Positions 7,741-15,935 of a DNA stretch of 17,729 nt are shown piece after piece. The stretch comes from Legionellaceae bacterium UBA6148 (GTDB taxonomy: Bacteria; Pseudomonadota; Gammaproteobacteria; Legionellales; Legionellaceae). The translations under genes were made by a program, and so were the position numbers. The stretch is from the NCBI GenBank assembly GCA_002423125.1, contig DIUW01000019.1, forward strand, positions 92,364-110,092, given 5' to 3'. The notes beneath the pieces were generated by a model. It ran no database searches. It saw only the letters and a list, made by a program, of their open reading frames with translations, and was not told the origin of the DNA. Position 1 is the first letter of the stretch. The number at the start of each line of letters is the position of its first letter.

Positions 7741-8951
7741 CAAACGTTTATCCTTTCAGGAACGGTACCATGTTGATCGTAACGGCTATAAAAAGGCATT
7801 AATAAAAAATAAGCAAAATAAACCGTCGCCGCCACGCGTGCCAAAATTTGTTTGAATGGGGTGACGCTTGAGGTTCCTAAATAGCCTAATGTGATAAAAC
7901 TCACGACAAACAGCGTAAGCGCAATTCTTGAATACCTTCCTTTGTAGCGCATCGATCGCACTGGACTCTTGTCGAGCCACGGCATAAACAATAAGAGGAG
8001 AATTGAGCTCCCCATTAGAATAACACCCCATAATTTGTCGGGAATCGCACGCAGGATGGCATAAAACGGAGTCATATACCAAACGGGGGCAATGTGATCC
8101 GGTGTGACCAATGGATTCGCCGGCGTAAAATTATCGTGTTCTAAGAAATAGCCGCCCATTTCCGGAACGAAAAATACGACAGCAAAGAAACCAATTAAAA
8201 ATAAAACCACGCCAACGGCATCTTTAACGGTGTAATAAGGATGAAACGGAATCCCGTCGAGTGGCCTGCCCGTTTTGTCCAAGTGTTTTTTGATTTCAAT
8301 GCCTTCAGGATTATTCGATCCGACTTGATGTAATCCGACCAGATGCAGAAAGACCAATAGTAAAATTAATAACGGGATACCAATGATATGTAAGGCAAAA
8401 AAACGCTGTAAGGTCGCATTAGCAATCATGTAATCGCCGCGCAACCAGGTGACTAAACTATCGCCAATATAAGGGATTGCGCCGATCAATGAGGTAATCA
8501 CTTCCGCGCCCCAGTAAGACATTTGTCCCCAAGGGAGTAAATAACCAAAAAAGGCTTCCGCCATGATGAGAATAAACAACACCATGCCAAACAGCCACAC
8601 TAATTCACGTGGTTTTTGGTATGAACCATAGAGTAAGCCGCGATACATGTGAAGATACAGTACGATAAAAAAAGCTGAAGCCCCTGTGGAATGCATGTAT
8701 CGCAACAACCACCCGTAATTGACATCACGCATAATGTACTCAACTGAGCTAAAGGCTTCCGTTACCGTTGGAGTATAAAACATGGTCAGCCAAAGTCCCG
8801 TGATCAATTGATTCGCAAGAACAACCAGTGCCAATGATCCGAAAAAATAATAAAAATTTAAATTTTTAGGTACATAGTACTCGCTAGCATGTGCTTTCCA
8901 TGTGCTCAGCAGCGGAAATCGCGAGTCAATCCATCGAATCAATTTGTTCAT
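7740..8951 (-). CDS. petB: Ubiquinol-cytochrome c reductase, cytochrome b subunit
   Basis: Cytochrome b is the membrane core of complex III and holds both quinone sites and hemes bL and bH. It has 403 residues with eight predicted membrane helices. Heme ligands are His87 and His101 in MHSTGASAFFIVLYLHMYRG, and His188 and His203 in ALHIIGIPLL...VFLHLVG; the second pair is separated by 14 residues, not the 13 seen in mitochondria. The Qo-site tetrapeptide is PVWY (289-292) in place of PEWY, a substitution known in beta- and gammaproteobacterial enzymes. SYWGAEVITSLIGAIPYIG is the cd-helix region. The start overlaps the petA stop (ATGA), and the stop overlaps petC. Confidence 0.97.
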   Translation of the reverse strand: MNKLIRWIDSRFPLLSTWKAHASEYYVPKNLNFYYFFGSLALVVLANQLITGLWLTMFYTPTVTEAFSSVEYIMRDVNYGWLLRYMHSTGASAFFIVLYLHMYRGLLYGSYQKPRELVWLFGMVLFILIMAEAFFGYLLPWGQMSYWGAEVITSLIGAIPYIGDSLVTWLRGDYMIANATLQRFFALHIIGIPLLILLLVFLHLVGLHQVGSNNPEGIEIKKHLDKTGRPLDGIPFHPYYTVKDAVGVVLFLIGFFAVVFFVPEMGGYFLEHDNFTPANPLVTPDHIAPVWYMTPFYAILRAIPDKLWGVILMGSSILLLLFMPWLDKSPVRSMRYKGRYSRIALTLFVVSFITLGYLGTSSVTPFKQILARVAATVYFAYFLLMPFYSRYDQHGTVPERINV

Positions 8952-9577
8952 GATTTATTCTCAGACGCGTCTTCACCAATGATAATCCGTGTATCGGTGA
9001 TAAAGCGATAAGGCGGGACGGCAAGATTAATCGGTGCTGGAACGTTTTTAAATACACGGCCAGCAAGATCAAACATTGATCCATGACAGGGGCAAAAGAA
9101 ACCACCAGGCCAATCAGGACCGAGTTCCTGCTCGAAGGGTTTGTATTTTGGCGAGCAGCCTAAATGCGTACAGATGCCAATGAGGACGAGATACTCTGGT
9201 TTGACGGATCGATAATGATTTTTAGCATAAGCGGGTTGTTGTTCGACCAATGAATCGGGATCGCGTAGGCGATCGCTATCATTGTCGAGGCTTTTGAGCA
9301 TTGAGGGTGTGCGTCGAATGATCCAAACCGGTTTTCCCCGCCATTCAACAATCGTTTGTTGTCCAGGCTCCAATTGACTTAAATCAACTTCTACTGGGGC
9401 ACCAGCGGCTTCTGCCTTAGCACTTGGCATCCAGGATGCAATCAATGGCGTCAATGCACACAGCGCTCCTATGCCACCGACAACCCCTGCTGACGTTAAT
9501 AAAAATTGGCGTCGTTGTTGATCAATGGTTGATTCATCACAGGATTGAGGGTCATGATCGTTTGCTGTTGATTTCAT
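8948..9577 (-). CDS. petA: Ubiquinol-cytochrome c reductase, Rieske iron-sulfur subunit
   Basis: The Rieske protein oxidises ubiquinol at the Qo site and swings to cytochrome c1. The N-terminal twin-arginine motif (RRQFLL, Arg22-Arg23) and the membrane helix at about 28-48 form a Tat-type anchor. The [2Fe-2S] ligands are in CTHLGC (Cys136, His138) and CPCHGS (Cys162, His165); Cys141 and Cys164 can form the structural disulfide. The 209-residue length is typical. The ATG at 9577 has only GGA close upstream and AAGGA 11 nt away, a mediocre ribosome site. It is the first gene of petABC, with its own promoter in the 85 bp gap after polA. Confidence 0.96.
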   Translation of the reverse strand: MKSTANDHDPQSCDESTIDQQRRQFLLTSAGVVGGIGALCALTPLIASWMPSAKAEAAGAPVEVDLSQLEPGQQTIVEWRGKPVWIIRRTPSMLKSLDNDSDRLRDPDSLVEQQPAYAKNHYRSVKPEYLVLIGICTHLGCSPKYKPFEQELGPDWPGGFFCPCHGSMFDLAGRVFKNVPAPINLAVPPYRFITDTRIIIGEDASENKS

Positions 9578-9604
9578 ACGTCCATTTGTCCTTAATGCGA
9601 ATAG

Positions 9605-9638
9605 AAAAATAGTATACTATTTTTGTATGATGTCACAA
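9605..9638 (-). promoter_or_regulatory. petABC promoter with a 20 bp palindrome over the -10
   Basis: On the minus strand TTGTGA (9633-9638, four of six to the -35 consensus), a 16 bp spacer and TATACT (9611-9616, five of six) form a sigma70-type promoter about 30 bp before the petA ATG. The perfect palindrome AAAAATAGTATACTATTTTT (9605-9624) covers the -10 box, which places it as a possible operator. No known regulator site is recognised in it, and an AT-rich palindrome can also arise by chance. Confidence 0.5.
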
Positions 9639-9662
9639 TCGCCTGGAAATTTTCCGTGAGGT

Positions 9663-12350
9663 TTAATGCGCTTCATCCCAATTCTGTCCTATCCCAATGG
9701 ATACAATCAACGGCACTGATAATTCAATAGCATGCTCCATTAATTGCTGAATCACTTGACGCGCCGACTCAACGGCCTCGTTTCGAACCTCAAATACTAA
9801 TTCATCGTGAACTTGCATCGTCATACGGGCAATGGGTTGAGTTTGTTCGCGTTGCCACGCAGCAACAGTTAGCATGGCTTTTTTGATCAGATCCGCAGCG
9901 GTACCTTGCAATGGGGCATTAATGGCCGTCCGCTCAGCAGCTTTCTGTCGCATCATGTTGCTTGCGTTGATTTCGGGCAAATTGAGACGTCGACCAAAAA
10001 GCGTCTCGACGTAGCCCTGTTGATGTGCTTGCTTGCGTGTTCGTTCCATGTAATCGAGCACGCCGGGGTAACGCTTGAAATAGAGGTTGATGTAGTGTTG
10101 AGCATCGGATCGTTCAACACCCAATTGTTTTGCCAGACCAAACGACGACATCCCATAAATCAAACCAAAATTAACGGCTTTGGCTCGGCGACGTTGTTCA
10201 GAGGTTACTGCATCAATTGGAACTGAAAAAATTTCACTCGCTGTTGCAGCATGAATATCCAGGCCATTAGTAAATGCCGTGAGTAAACCAGGGTCATTGG
10301 ATAAATGAGCCATGATACGTAGCTCAACTTGAGAATAGTCTGCTGTCAGTAGAACATGTTCAGGCGGCGCAATAAATGCTTGACGTATCAAGCGACCTTC
10401 TATGGTTCGAACGGGAATATTTTGTAAATTGGGGTCACTCGATGATAATCGACCTGTGGCAGCAACCGCTTGGTTATACGATGTATGAACGCGTCCAGTT
10501 TTAGGATTAATCCGCTTCGGAAGAGCATCAATATAAGTCGATACGAGTTTACTTAGCCCTCGATATTCTGTGATAACCGCAGGCAATCGATAATCATAGG
10601 CCAGCTCTTGCAATACCGATTCAGCGGTTGAGGGTTGTCCTTTCGGTGTTTTTGCTAAAATAGGTAATTGCTGCTCAGTGTATAAGATGGTTTGTAGTTG
10701 TTGCGTTGAATTTAAATTAAACTCTTTCCCTGCGAGTTCAATCGCTTCTTTTTCTAATGCCTGAATACGCGTTTTTAAGCGTAAGCCTTGCTCAGTAAGG
10801 ACGTTCTTATCAATGAGCACACCATGGCGTTCAATGTCGGCAAGTACCGTCAATAAGGGGATTTCAATTGATTGCAGTACGCTCATGAGTTTTTCATCGA
10901 GCATTGGGTAGAGGGTTTGATGTAATTTGAGCGTGATGTCAGCATCTTCCGCGGCATAAGGCGCCGCTTTTTCAACGGGGACTTGATCAAAGCGAATTTG
11001 CTTAGCACCTTTTCCGGCAACGTCTTCAAAATGAATGGTCTTATAGCCTAAATATTTCAGTGCTAATGAGTCCATATCATGACGACCGAGGCCGCTATTG
11101 AGGACGTAGGACTCGAGCATTGTATCGGAGGCAATCCCCTTCAAGGTGATACCGTAATTTTTAAATACATTATAATCATATTTTAAATTTTGACCGATCT
11201 TGCCAATGGTTGCGTCTTCAAGAATGGGTTTTAATGCGCTCAACACATCATCTCGCGCTAATTGAGTTGTTCCATCGAGATGAGCGAGAGGAATATAGGC
11301 GGGTTTGTCGGGTTGGATAGCCAATGATATACCCACTATTTCCGCATTCATCACCTCAAGATCAGTGGTTTCTGTATCCACACAAAAAAACGTGCAGGAG
11401 CGCAATGCGTGTAGCCAACACTCAAGTTGGGCTTGTGTTGTAATGAGTTCGAATAGAGGCTCTTGTTGTGCGGGGTCGATAGTCTCTGCTGACGTGTCTT
11501 CTTGGGCTAATAATTCTTTCAGCCACGTTTTGAATTCGAACTCGTTTACTAAGGCGATTAATGCTTCGCGGTTGACTTCTTTCGGCGTTAGCTCATCAAG
11601 TGTGACAGGCAATTCAACATCAGTTTTAATCGTGACTAAGCGCTTGGACAAGGGTAGATGGGCGAGCCCTTCGCGCAAGTAGTCGCCAATTTTTCCGGTA
11701 ATTTCATCCGTATGCGCAATCAAATTATCCAATGTTTGATAGGTGGATAACCATTTGGCCGCTGTTTTAGGTCCGCATTTGGTCACGCCGGGAACGTTAT
11801 CACTGGTATCTCCAACCAAGGTGAGATAATCAATGATTTGATTAGGTCGGACACCAAATTTGTCTTGGACACCTTGTATATCGAGTGCTTGGTTACTCAT
11901 GGTATTGATGAGGGTAATGTTGTGTGTGACCAGTTGCGCCATATCTTTATCACCGGTTGAGATGACGACAGGCATCCCTTTTGCACACGCTTGTAATGCC
12001 AATGTCCCAATGACATCATCGGCCTCAACTCCGTCGATGATTAATAATGGAAAGCCCATGGCACGAAGGATATCAAGTAGCGGCTGAAACTGACTGCTGA
12101 GCTCAACGGGCATAGGGGGGCGATGAGCTTTATAAGCGGGGTATAATTCATCGCGAAATGTTTTGCCTTTAGCATCAAAAATGACAGCAAATTGAGTTGG
12201 CTGATAGTCTTTTATCAGCCGTTTGATCATATTCGTAACGCCATAGATTGCCCCCGTTGGTTGCCCTTTGGAGTTCGTTAACGGAGGTAAGGCATGAAAG
12301 GCTCGAAAAAAATAAGACGAGGCATCAATTAAAACAAAAGGGCTTGTCAT
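9663..12350 (-). CDS. polA: DNA polymerase I
   Basis: DNA polymerase I removes Okazaki RNA primers and fills repair gaps. All three domains are present in 895 residues. The 5'-3' nuclease spans about 1-285, with VLIDASSYFFRAFHAL and VEADDVIGTLA acidic clusters. The 3'-5' proofreading exonuclease spans about 300-490 and looks active: Asp325 and Glu327 in VDTETTDL, NLKYDYN, and YAAEDAD. The polymerase domain holds motif A TADYSQVELRIMAHLS, motif B RRRAKAVNFGLIYGMSS (O helix) and motif C MQVHDELVFEV. The ATG overlaps the lpxD stop (ATGA), so it shares the lpxD transcript. Pairing of polA with lpxD is not a standard arrangement. Confidence 0.98.
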   Translation of the reverse strand: MTSPFVLIDASSYFFRAFHALPPLTNSKGQPTGAIYGVTNMIKRLIKDYQPTQFAVIFDAKGKTFRDELYPAYKAHRPPMPVELSSQFQPLLDILRAMGFPLLIIDGVEADDVIGTLALQACAKGMPVVISTGDKDMAQLVTHNITLINTMSNQALDIQGVQDKFGVRPNQIIDYLTLVGDTSDNVPGVTKCGPKTAAKWLSTYQTLDNLIAHTDEITGKIGDYLREGLAHLPLSKRLVTIKTDVELPVTLDELTPKEVNREALIALVNEFEFKTWLKELLAQEDTSAETIDPAQQEPLFELITTQAQLECWLHALRSCTFFCVDTETTDLEVMNAEIVGISLAIQPDKPAYIPLAHLDGTTQLARDDVLSALKPILEDATIGKIGQNLKYDYNVFKNYGITLKGIASDTMLESYVLNSGLGRHDMDSLALKYLGYKTIHFEDVAGKGAKQIRFDQVPVEKAAPYAAEDADITLKLHQTLYPMLDEKLMSVLQSIEIPLLTVLADIERHGVLIDKNVLTEQGLRLKTRIQALEKEAIELAGKEFNLNSTQQLQTILYTEQQLPILAKTPKGQPSTAESVLQELAYDYRLPAVITEYRGLSKLVSTYIDALPKRINPKTGRVHTSYNQAVAATGRLSSSDPNLQNIPVRTIEGRLIRQAFIAPPEHVLLTADYSQVELRIMAHLSNDPGLLTAFTNGLDIHAATASEIFSVPIDAVTSEQRRRAKAVNFGLIYGMSSFGLAKQLGVERSDAQHYINLYFKRYPGVLDYMERTRKQAHQQGYVETLFGRRLNLPEINASNMMRQKAAERTAINAPLQGTAADLIKKAMLTVAAWQREQTQPIARMTMQVHDELVFEVRNEAVESARQVIQQLMEHAIELSVPLIVSIGIGQNWDEAH

Positions 12351-13408
12351 GCGTCATCACTCTCTTTGTCAATGCGAGTCATTCGTTCAGCTAATTTCGC
12401 CACTTTTTTCGTTAAGGCGAGTAGATTTTTGCGCATCATGGGAATGCGTGTTGCTGAGAGCTCTAATTCGATGGCTTTGTCTTTCAGTCTGGCGGGGCTG
12501 CCTAAATAAACGCAGCCTTGTTTCAAATGTTTTCCGGGTGGTACACCTGTTCTTGCGCCAAGGATAACGCCATCATCAATCTGGACATGATCACTGACCC
12601 CGACATTTGCGGCAAAAATCACATGATTTCCAGTGGTGCAGCTTCCAGAAATCCCCGTAAATGCGCAAAGGATATTATGTTTCCCGATCTGAACTGAATG
12701 TGCGACTTGGACTAAGTTATCAATTTTTGTACCATCACCAATGACGGTTGATCCCATCGTTGCCCGATCAATCACTGTGTTTGCACCGATTTCGACGTCA
12801 TCACCAATGACGACATGACCGACGTGCGGTACTTTATGATGCTCGCCATCTTTGAACATATAACCAAAACCGTCTGAACCAATGACTGTCGATGCATGAA
12901 TAATGACTCGGGAGCCAATTTTACATTGGTCGTAAACGGTGACGTTCGGATGAAGTGTGGTGTTCGCACCAACACTCACGTCATGGCCGAGATGCACATG
13001 ACTTTTGATGACGCAATTTTCGCCAATCACACAACCTGATTCAACAACGACATAAGGTGCAATTGAAACCCCCGATCCCAACACCACATCCTCTGCAATC
13101 ACCGCTGTTGGGTGAATTCCTGCTATTGTTTTGCGGGCGGGATAAAAATGATTGAGCAGTGTGATGAAGGCTGAAAAAGGCTCGGCGACTCGGATCATGG
13201 GTTTGTTCAATTCAGTTACATGTTCTGCAACAAGAACGGCCAAAGCGGTTGATGCCATCGCTTTTTTTAAATTTTCATTCCCTTCGGCAAAAACCATTGC
13301 ATGTTCTGCCACGTGTTCAATCGGCGATAATGCCTCAATGACCAGTGTCCCATCACCAACGACGTCGCCCTGTATTAATTCTGCGATTTCAAATAAGGAA
13401 GCCTGCAT
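12347..13408 (-). CDS. lpxD: UDP-3-O-acylglucosamine N-acyltransferase LpxD
   Basis: LpxD adds the second 3-hydroxyacyl chain, N-linked, to UDP-3-O-acyl-glucosamine in lipid A synthesis. The N-terminal uridine-binding domain spans about 1-100. A left-handed beta helix of hexapeptide repeats (for example VIAEDVVLGSGVSIAPYVVV) runs from about 100 to 315, then a helical C-terminus binds ACP. The catalytic histidine corresponds to VQVAHSVQIG, as in E. coli QIAHNVVIG. At 353 residues it is slightly longer than the E. coli protein (341). The ATG follows AAAGGG at 5 nt. It does not have the usual skp/fabZ/lpxA neighbours, so it may be a second LpxD copy, as known in Legionella; this cannot be checked here. 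Confidence 0.94.
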   Translation of the reverse strand: MQASLFEIAELIQGDVVGDGTLVIEALSPIEHVAEHAMVFAEGNENLKKAMASTALAVLVAEHVTELNKPMIRVAEPFSAFITLLNHFYPARKTIAGIHPTAVIAEDVVLGSGVSIAPYVVVESGCVIGENCVIKSHVHLGHDVSVGANTTLHPNVTVYDQCKIGSRVIIHASTVIGSDGFGYMFKDGEHHKVPHVGHVVIGDDVEIGANTVIDRATMGSTVIGDGTKIDNLVQVAHSVQIGKHNILCAFTGISGSCTTGNHVIFAANVGVSDHVQIDDGVILGARTGVPPGKHLKQGCVYLGSPARLKDKAIELELSATRIPMMRKNLLALTKKVAKLAERMTRIDKESDDA

Positions 13409-13437
13409 GAGAACCCTTTCTGTTAAAAAATGGGATG

Positions 13438-13467
13438 ATTATAACGCTATTACCGTATTTTCTGCAA
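13438..13467 (-). promoter_or_regulatory. Sigma70-like promoter for lpxD-polA
   Basis: On the minus strand TTGCAG (13462-13467), an 18 bp spacer and a perfect TATAAT (13438-13443) lie about 30 bp before the lpxD ATG. The -35 sits in the last codons of the upstream ketoacyl synthase gene. Transcription would begin near 13431, giving a short leader that contains the AAAGGG ribosome site. Confidence 0.6.
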
Positions 13468-14676
13468 AATCAATGCGACATTGGCGCCACCAAATGCAAA
13501 ATGATTTGAGAGTGCGATATCAACATTTTTACTTCGTGCCTGATTGGGCACATAATCCAGCGGGCAGTCGGGATCCGGCGTTTGCAAGTTAATGGTTGGC
13601 AATAAAATACCTCGTTGTAGAGATAGTGCCGTGGCGATAATTTCCATTACGCCGGCTGCGCCAATAGCATGACCGGTCATGGATTTTTGTGCACTGATTG
13701 GAATGTTAAACGCCTGATCTTTAAAGACGGCTTTTATGGTTTCTGTTTCTGTGCAGTCGTTCAGTGGAGTGCCTGTTCCGTGGGCATTAATGTACTGAAT
13801 ATCATTGGGTGATACGCGTGCATCATCCAGTGCCATGTGAATGGCGCGTACCTGTCCTTCCGAATGGGGCGCGGTGATATGATGCGCATCACAACTCATG
13901 CCCGAACCGATAATTTCTGCGTAAATTTCAGCACCTCGAGCTTTGGCATGTTCATACTCTTCAAGAATGAGTATCCCCGCACCGTCCGCCATGACCATGC
14001 CATCACGATGACGATCGAAGGGGCGGCAGCCGAGTTGAGGGGTTTCATTTTGCCGAGACATGACGCGTAATTTGCACCAGCCCGCCATAATGGACTCCCA
14101 AATGAGTGATTCCGTACCGCCACATACGGCCACAGCTAATTTTCCATAAGCAATTCGTTCATAAGCATTTCCTATGGCTTCGGCCGAGGAAACACAGGCG
14201 TTTGATATCGTGGAATTGATACCGCCTAAACCAAATGTAATCGCGATGTGATTTGCAGTGGAATTGGGCATACCGCGAATAATGCTTAACGCGGGCATTT
14301 TTTTCCAATGACCGTCAAAAAAATGTTGGTAAACACTCTCAAGTTCAGGTGTTCCACCCATGCTTGTGCCGATGTAAGTTGCAGCAGATTTGAGTTCATC
14401 AGGTGTTAATCCCGATTGTGCAATAGCGCTGTGAGCGCAATAAAGTGCATACTGAACCACGCGAGGATAACGCTTTGGTTTATTAAACTCAGGTAAATGA
14501 TCAAGATTTAATCCCGAAATTTCTCCGGCGATTTGTGTAGAGTAGGGGGATGGGTCATATGCTGTGATACGTTTTATCCCGCATTGGCTGGTCGTTGCCG
14601 CTTGCCAGAATGACTCCAAGCCATGGCCGATGGATGACACGATGTCCATGCCGGTGATCACAACGCGTTTTTTCAT
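13450..14676 (-). CDS. Beta-ketoacyl-ACP synthase II family protein (FabF-like)
   Basis: A 408-residue condensing enzyme of the FabF/KAS II family, which extends acyl-ACP with malonyl-ACP. The catalytic triad is complete: Cys161 in SNACVSSAEAIGN, His299 in NAHGTGTPLND and His336 with Lys331 in AQKSMTGHAIGAAG. The nucleophile context is ACVSS where FabF proteins usually have TACA(T/S)G, and the C-terminal motif reads NHFAFGGANV in place of NSFGFGGTNA, so it is a divergent member. It is not beside fabG/acpP and lies upstream of lpxD, so it may be a secondary synthase for a special acyl chain (inference). The start MKKRVVITGM is family-typical; the ribosome site (AGAGAAA) is weak. It has its own promoter upstream. 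Confidence 0.9.
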   Translation of the reverse strand: MKKRVVITGMDIVSSIGHGLESFWQAATTSQCGIKRITAYDPSPYSTQIAGEISGLNLDHLPEFNKPKRYPRVVQYALYCAHSAIAQSGLTPDELKSAATYIGTSMGGTPELESVYQHFFDGHWKKMPALSIIRGMPNSTANHIAITFGLGGINSTISNACVSSAEAIGNAYERIAYGKLAVAVCGGTESLIWESIMAGWCKLRVMSRQNETPQLGCRPFDRHRDGMVMADGAGILILEEYEHAKARGAEIYAEIIGSGMSCDAHHITAPHSEGQVRAIHMALDDARVSPNDIQYINAHGTGTPLNDCTETETIKAVFKDQAFNIPISAQKSMTGHAIGAAGVMEIIATALSLQRGILLPTINLQTPDPDCPLDYVPNQARSKNVDIALSNHFAFGGANVALILQKIR

Positions 14677-14717
14677 GTTTTCTCTAAAAATAGTTTGATA
14701 AACAATTGGATAAAAAA

Positions 14718-14747
14718 ATTATACGCTAGTTGTTATCGCTTACGCAA
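14718..14747 (-). promoter_or_regulatory. Sigma70-like promoter for the FabF-like gene
   Basis: On the minus strand TTGCGT (14742-14747), an 18 bp spacer and a perfect TATAAT (14718-14723) lie about 42 bp before the ATG. The -35 and spacer overlap the end of the upstream acetyltransferase gene. The layout (TTGC-type -35, 18 bp spacer, perfect -10) is nearly the same as that of the lpxD promoter. Confidence 0.6.
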
Positions 14748-15601
14748 TTGAGAAGTTTGGTCATTGGAAGAACCCAAAAATCCCAAGTATTAATCGTTTT
14801 AAACCCTATTTTTTGATATAAATTGAGCGCGGTTTGATTGGTTAATTCAACACACAAACGTAGAGGCAATGTTTGAGGGGCAGATTGGACACAATGCGCG
14901 ACCAATTCCTTGCCAAATCCGCGACCTTGGTAGTCTGGTAAAATAGCGACGTCTGAAAGTTGGGCTTGCCCTGACTCGCGGTGCAAGTGAGCTTTTCCAA
15001 TGGGTTGATTGTTGAGCTTAATCATAAACAACTGATACGTATCGTCTCGCAGGAGACGATAAAAGCGATCTTCTAGTATATTTTTTTCAGTATCGAAACA
15101 GGCCATATCGATAGTGACCAGTGTTGAAATATCGTTATCACTTATGGACTGGCAGAATGACAATTCAGGATGGTTCAATGTGACGGCACGACCTTTTTTC
15201 CATTGCATTTGAAGCTCGCTATGATGGTAGGATAGTCCACGCGAGGTTAGCCAGGCGTCATTTAATCCGTGCGGTGAGAGGAAAAAGAGATGGTCTAATT
15301 CTCGTGAGGTTAATACGGGCAAAATAGTGGACATTAATCGCGCGGCAATGCATTGCTTACGCCAAGCGGGGTCGACCATGAGGGTCAGCTCACACGCATC
15401 GTCATAGAAAAAAAAGACACTTAAAAAACCAATTAATTGCCGTTGATGATAATAAAGTAAATTACAAGGTAAATTACGGCGTTGTAAAAGTTGATTTGTG
15501 TAAATTGGGATGGCATTGCCATCGTGGTTCTGACAGCGTTTGGCGAGCGCATTGAGTTGAGTTAATTGCTCGCCATCCAATTGGTGGGTGCTGAGTGGCA
15601 T
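14726..15601 (-). CDS. Tandem GNAT-family N-acetyltransferase
   Basis: A 291-residue protein with two GNAT folds in tandem. The C-terminal copy (about 150-285) has the acetyl-CoA loop AILPDYQGRGFGKELV and the late motif NQTALNLYQKIGFK, so it is probably the active one. The N-terminal copy (about 1-140) keeps a matching strand and loop, ELTLMVDPAWRKQCIAARLM, in which the glycine-rich Q/RxxGxG/A signature is degraded, suggesting a structural or lost-activity half. The substrate is unknown; amino groups of small molecules, antibiotics or protein N-termini are all possible in this superfamily. It is the first minus-strand gene after the accessory region; its start has no strong ribosome site and no clear promoter was seen. 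Confidence 0.82.
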   Translation of the reverse strand: MPLSTHQLDGEQLTQLNALAKRCQNHDGNAIPIYTNQLLQRRNLPCNLLYYHQRQLIGFLSVFFFYDDACELTLMVDPAWRKQCIAARLMSTILPVLTSRELDHLFFLSPHGLNDAWLTSRGLSYHHSELQMQWKKGRAVTLNHPELSFCQSISDNDISTLVTIDMACFDTEKNILEDRFYRLLRDDTYQLFMIKLNNQPIGKAHLHRESGQAQLSDVAILPDYQGRGFGKELVAHCVQSAPQTLPLRLCVELTNQTALNLYQKIGFKTINTWDFWVLPMTKLLNCVSDNN

Positions 15602-15820
15602 ACAGGCTCTTGTTCCAGGTTTAATGAATTGGTACCGACAGCGCGTTATTTTGAACCCAGGGGTTCAGTTCGGGTGCGGATTGTACCGGTTCAGGCTTCC
15701 TACCCGTAGGTTGGCATGCACAACACCGTTAAACAAATTGGCTCCCATTCATGTAATTATCGGTTCAAAAATGACTTGCTGCCGGTTAGTATGAGTATAC
15801 ACCATTTTATACCCATCGGT

Positions 15821-15850
15821 TCATTGGTTTGCATTGGTTTCTTGGTTTTT
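15821..15850. repeat. Three imperfect 10 bp tandem repeats
   Basis: TCATTGGTTT, GCATTGGTTT and CTTGGTTTTT follow each other with a 10 bp period, about 115 bp before hicA. The T-tracts recur once per helical turn, which would favour intrinsic DNA bending; a protein-binding array is another possibility. The third copy is the most diverged. Confidence 0.5.
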
Positions 15851-15891
15851 CTGAAAATTTATGGTCCACCAGAAAAGCGACCGTTTATTAT

Positions 15892-15920
15892 TTGCCATTA
15901 TATCTTTTTTGATATATCAT
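15892..15920 (+). promoter_or_regulatory. hicAB promoter with overlapping inverted repeat (candidate operator)
   Basis: TTGCCA (15892-15897, five of six), a 17 bp spacer and TATCAT (15915-15920, five of six) form a good sigma70 promoter ending 15 bp before the hicA ATG, so the leader is very short. Within the spacer and -10, TATATC (15899-15904), six T and GATATA (15911-15916) form an inverted repeat. A HicB with a DNA-binding domain usually autorepresses its operon, so this repeat is the obvious candidate site; binding itself is inference. Confidence 0.6.
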
Positions 15921-15935
15921 AATATGTAAAACAAT

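Larger units (their letters stand above)
15602..15935. other. 334 bp intergenic region between divergent GNAT and hicAB genes
   Basis: No gene is supported here. Two short overlapping reading frames lack ribosome sites and family features. The stretch contains the inverted repeat TGAACCC-AG-GGGTTCA (15652-15667), four GGTTCA motifs (15662, 15688, 15762 and 15818), a direct repeat ATCGGTTCA (15759-15767 and 15815-15823), the phased 10-mers at 15821-15850 and the hicA promoter at its right end. No convincing promoter toward the GNAT gene was found. Confidence 0.6.

Noticed and set aside
9645..9655. GGAAATTTTCC after polA as an intrinsic terminator
   Set aside because: The arms abut with a one-base centre, so no hairpin loop can form, and there is no T-tract.
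11305..11682. 125-codon plus-strand frame opposite polA
   Set aside because: Ser-rich composition typical of an antisense shadow; polA is strongly supported over this stretch.
13152..13592. 146-codon plus-strand frame over the lpxD start and the end of the ketoacyl synthase
   Set aside because: It crosses two real genes and their promoter; no domain is recognisable and there is no ribosome site.
15652..15720. Possible tRNA or structured RNA around GGTTCAGTTCGGGTGCGG
   Set aside because: No cloverleaf could be drawn; only short isolated stems such as CGGGT/ACCCG are present.
15716..15922. 68-codon plus-strand frame with a hydrophobic stretch (possible small membrane protein)
   Set aside because: No ribosome site or promoter in place, and it overlaps the hicA promoter. 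The hydrophobic run comes from T-rich repeats.
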